IMG/VR virus record: IMGVR_UViG_3300028829_005056
Span: 1-50,848 of that record
Direction: 5' to 3' (one strand)
DNA: 50,848 bases
DNA from: a virus
Below, piece by piece: positions 49,901 to 50,848 of this stretch. The notes beneath the pieces are model-generated. The model was not told where the DNA came from and did no database searches. It saw only the letters and a program-made list of their open reading frames with translations. The translations under genes were made by a program, and so were the position numbers. The number at the start of each line of letters is the position of its first letter. The first letter of the stretch is position 1.

Positions 49901-50848
49901 TGAAATAAATCTTACAATTGTTGGTGGTTCTGGTGATTATACATATGTATGGACAGGACCTAACGGTTACACATCAACAGAATCAACAGCAAATAACGAA
50001 GATGGTGATATACAAGGACTTTGTGGTGGTATTTATACTGTTGTTGTTACTGATACTGATGGTGGTTCATCTACAACATCATTCACAGTTAACGCACCAA
50101 CAGCATTCGCTTGTGATGTAACAGCAGTACCAGCAATTCAAGCTGGTGTTAATGGTAGTATTATTCTTAATATAGCTGGTGGTGTACCAAATTATAGTTA
50201 CAGTATTAATAACAACCCATCTATACTTATGACTGGTTCATATGAGAATATACCACTTCCAGAAGGGACATACAACGTAGAGGTTACTGACACTAACAAT
50301 AATTCATGTACGGATACTGTAACAATTTCAGCAAGTACAGCAGCTTTAAATATTGCTGGTGCAACTACAGGTACTAACACCACATGTGGAAATGATAACG
50401 GTACACTTACCGTGACGATTGATTTCCAAACATTAGGTGGTGCTGCACCATATTCATATTTGATTACTGGACCTAATGGTTTCTCATCATCATCACTTAA
50501 CTTAACTAATTTAGAGGGTGGAACGTATACAATTCAAGTTACTGATTCAAGCCCAACACCACAGGTAGTTACTGATACATGGGTTATAGCACCATCTATA
50601 GGACCGACTATGAGTATTATTCCAGATTGGTTCTGTTGGTTAGCACCAAACACCACACCTACGATAACACCTAGTTTTAATGTAACAGCAAATGGTGGTT
50701 ACACAATTGAATGGGTGGGTTATGATGCGCTTGGTGCTGAGGTATTAGGATACTCTGGGTCAACTACATTCCCAGCGGGTGTTACTAATCCTATTATTAC
50801 ATCTTCAATGATAGGACCTTACGGAACTAACTTTAAATTGATTGATTC
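46914..50848 (+). CDS. Very large baseplate/tail protein with SprB-like repeats, partial
   Basis: The frame opens at the ATG at 46914 and is uninterrupted to the right edge, so at least 1311 residues; the C-terminus is outside. Residues about 40-165 resemble a carboxypeptidase-regulatory-like beta domain (GRVIINDGFGVPNAKVSVFV, then NEAGDFMLFGVPVGSHTL). Residues about 460-515 are strongly hydrophobic (LILCIILNIIIFIVWM and following). Residues about 525-570 are Cys-rich (CREKGCMGDCDDEECKDCEC). From about residue 990 there are SprB-like repeats (GGSGDYTYVWTGPNGYTS, GGIYTVVVTDTDGG, then CDVTA and GGVPNYSYSI, EGTYNVEVTDTNNN). Position after gp6 suggests a wedge or peripheral protein like T4 gp7; the repeats suggest surface adhesion. 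Confidence 0.85.
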   Translation, partial: MSKSIRIRTTPNGSDSNIKVKIEQDFDFIEILSLKISQAEAYSRFCSDYGVVVGRVIINDGFGVPNAKVSVFVPIEEEDELDSEIAGLYPYKVLGDKNSDGIRYNLLQKDPKPNENCFTPAGSFPSKREVIDNDTVLEVYDKYYKYTTTTNEAGDFMLFGVPVGSHTLNMDCDLSDIGIASQRPYDYISQGESIKRFESTTKFKSDKDLDKMIQIKSYRKGINVQPFWGDKDQCDIGITRSDFDIKKKIIPSAIFVGSLFSDSEKNSINKNCRPRKDLGRLCETNASEGTVEMIRKTLDGTIERFDVEGGRVIDDSGGWAYQVPMNLDYMVTNEFGELVPSDDPNKGIPTKARVRFRIGMDVTGDEGRLRTSAKYLVPHNPPNSSNIDYNFNENTSDEHFRDFHWNKIYTVSNFIPRVQSTCPGGKCADNRNITGIKDVDDCSGDKTPFPYNRVDTDFNPLFLILCIILNIIIFIVWMINAIVINLINVVLIIINAVLLVICEIVFFISKIVCALKHLTDADKRAECREKGCMGDCDDEECKDCECKNILSYVPCIVMECDDKNWAPGCKCDYIEPSSIVVGSNDYGNTDTGAIGCWASMTNAENPKNPITHWSGVNYNSDNCSHPGHDRLDAGLSDCYAIQLAEALNMFELDFYNDWINGTLYAYLLKYKKKKNGKQKFCDSDCDTSDSDNNCDKSWFVDTCTSEGSDRIDTKKIIKKQINEGLIKQVTTTRPDGKEDEVLYYAPYTKHHDFKMFATELVHLGSIFDCDWQGIPKIQSYLLPTSYIRPPYTAEYLNDGTTKVTCGMTSTGTQGSGGLFFDIDCIGLKVGGRCKNFKRICEIGVELPSDNCWVLNESITNPYGSKFRDIFYALNKDDGANKLNSWPVGGIPVGGYGTAFETASGEGFASDSLNAEYVQFRGNYISTDTDTANVDQPVESYSQSKNSFYFYFGTEPGKSGLETMNNRFFAECAVVQKNDFVIQGIVTDSTSFTGCTGEINLTIVGGSGDYTYVWTGPNGYTSTESTANNEDGDIQGLCGGIYTVVVTDTDGGSSTTSFTVNAPTAFACDVTAVPAIQAGVNGSIILNIAGGVPNYSYSINNNPSILMTGSYENIPLPEGTYNVEVTDTNNNSCTDTVTISASTAALNIAGATTGTNTTCGNDNGTLTVTIDFQTLGGAAPYSYLITGPNGFSSSSLNLTNLEGGTYTIQVTDSSPTPQVVTDTWVIAPSIGPTMSIIPDWFCWLAPNTTPTITPSFNVTANGGYTIEWVGYDALGAEVLGYSGSTTFPAGVTNPIITSSMIGPYGTNFKLID

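Noticed and set aside
1-50848. Alternative genetic code (stop reassignment)
   Set aside because: TAA, TGA (5546-5548) and TAG (35508-35510) all end well-formed genes, and no conserved gene has an in-frame stop.
1-50848. tRNA genes, insertion sequences, integrase or attachment sites
   Set aside because: I looked for cloverleaf-like segments, transposase or integrase motifs and flanking repeats and found none I could support.

Overview
The window is a block of a contractile-tailed (T4-like) bacteriophage genome whose host is very probably a member of the Bacteroidetes, most likely Flavobacteriia. Phage origin follows from a recognisable tail sheath, tail tube, gp25/gp6/gp53-type baseplate proteins, a tape-measure-like protein, a UvsX-type recombinase, gp32-type SSB, gp41-type helicase and a FEN-type 5' nuclease. 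The host assignment rests on three things: perfect Bacteroidetes-type promoters (TTG-N19/20-TAnnTTTG) in front of the SSB gene and the 34517 gene; the near absence of Shine-Dalgarno sequences, with A/T-rich leaders instead; and a tail protein with SprB-like repeats, a module typical of Bacteroidetes surface adhesins. The DNA is AT-rich and the standard code is used (TAA, TGA and TAG all occur as stops).

Layout. 1-2900: a leftward gp13-like neck gene (cut by the window edge), a small rightward gene, and a leftward SNF2 helicase/glutaredoxin pair. 2995-5548: neck and tail-completion genes (gp14-like, then two tandem gp15-like paralogues). 5545-13222: beta-rich tail fibre or decoration proteins. 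13226-14227: a patatin-like phospholipase, followed by an unlisted 50-residue ribbon-helix-helix gene on the other strand with two palindromes in front of it. 14521-17934: tail sheath and tube. 18053-23125: a gp26-like gene with an overlapping +1-frame extension (candidate programmed frameshift), an unknown gene and the tape measure. 23367-34478: baseplate/hub cassette with a split OmpA-like domain, a gp53-like protein and a 2290-residue hub protein ending in an M15 peptidase and an alpha/beta-hydrolase-like domain. 34517-36510: small unknown and acidic proteins. 36728-44139: replication, recombination and nucleotide metabolism (SSB, UvsX, 5' nuclease, unknown, helicase, B12-dependent ribonucleotide reductase). 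44254-end: baseplate wedge (gp25, gp6), a small membrane protein and a very large tail protein with hydrophobic, Cys-rich and SprB-like parts, cut by the right edge.

Two promoter classes are suggested. An octamer RTATTTAT (often followed by TAAA(A)G) lies 5-41 nt before the first gene of 13 transcription units, mostly structural, and not before genes inside operons; it is probably the phage's own (late?) promoter. Host-type TAnnTTTG promoters precede the SSB operon, the 34517 gene and probably the SNF2 pair. Six or seven hairpin-plus-T-run terminators separate the units.

Most notable: the GC-rich hairpin at the tail gene frameshift, the split OmpA domain with a tandem GTGG, the hydrolase-tipped hub, hydrophobic segments inside a baseplate protein, and the SprB-like repeats. 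No tRNA, rRNA, CRISPR array or insertion sequence was seen.
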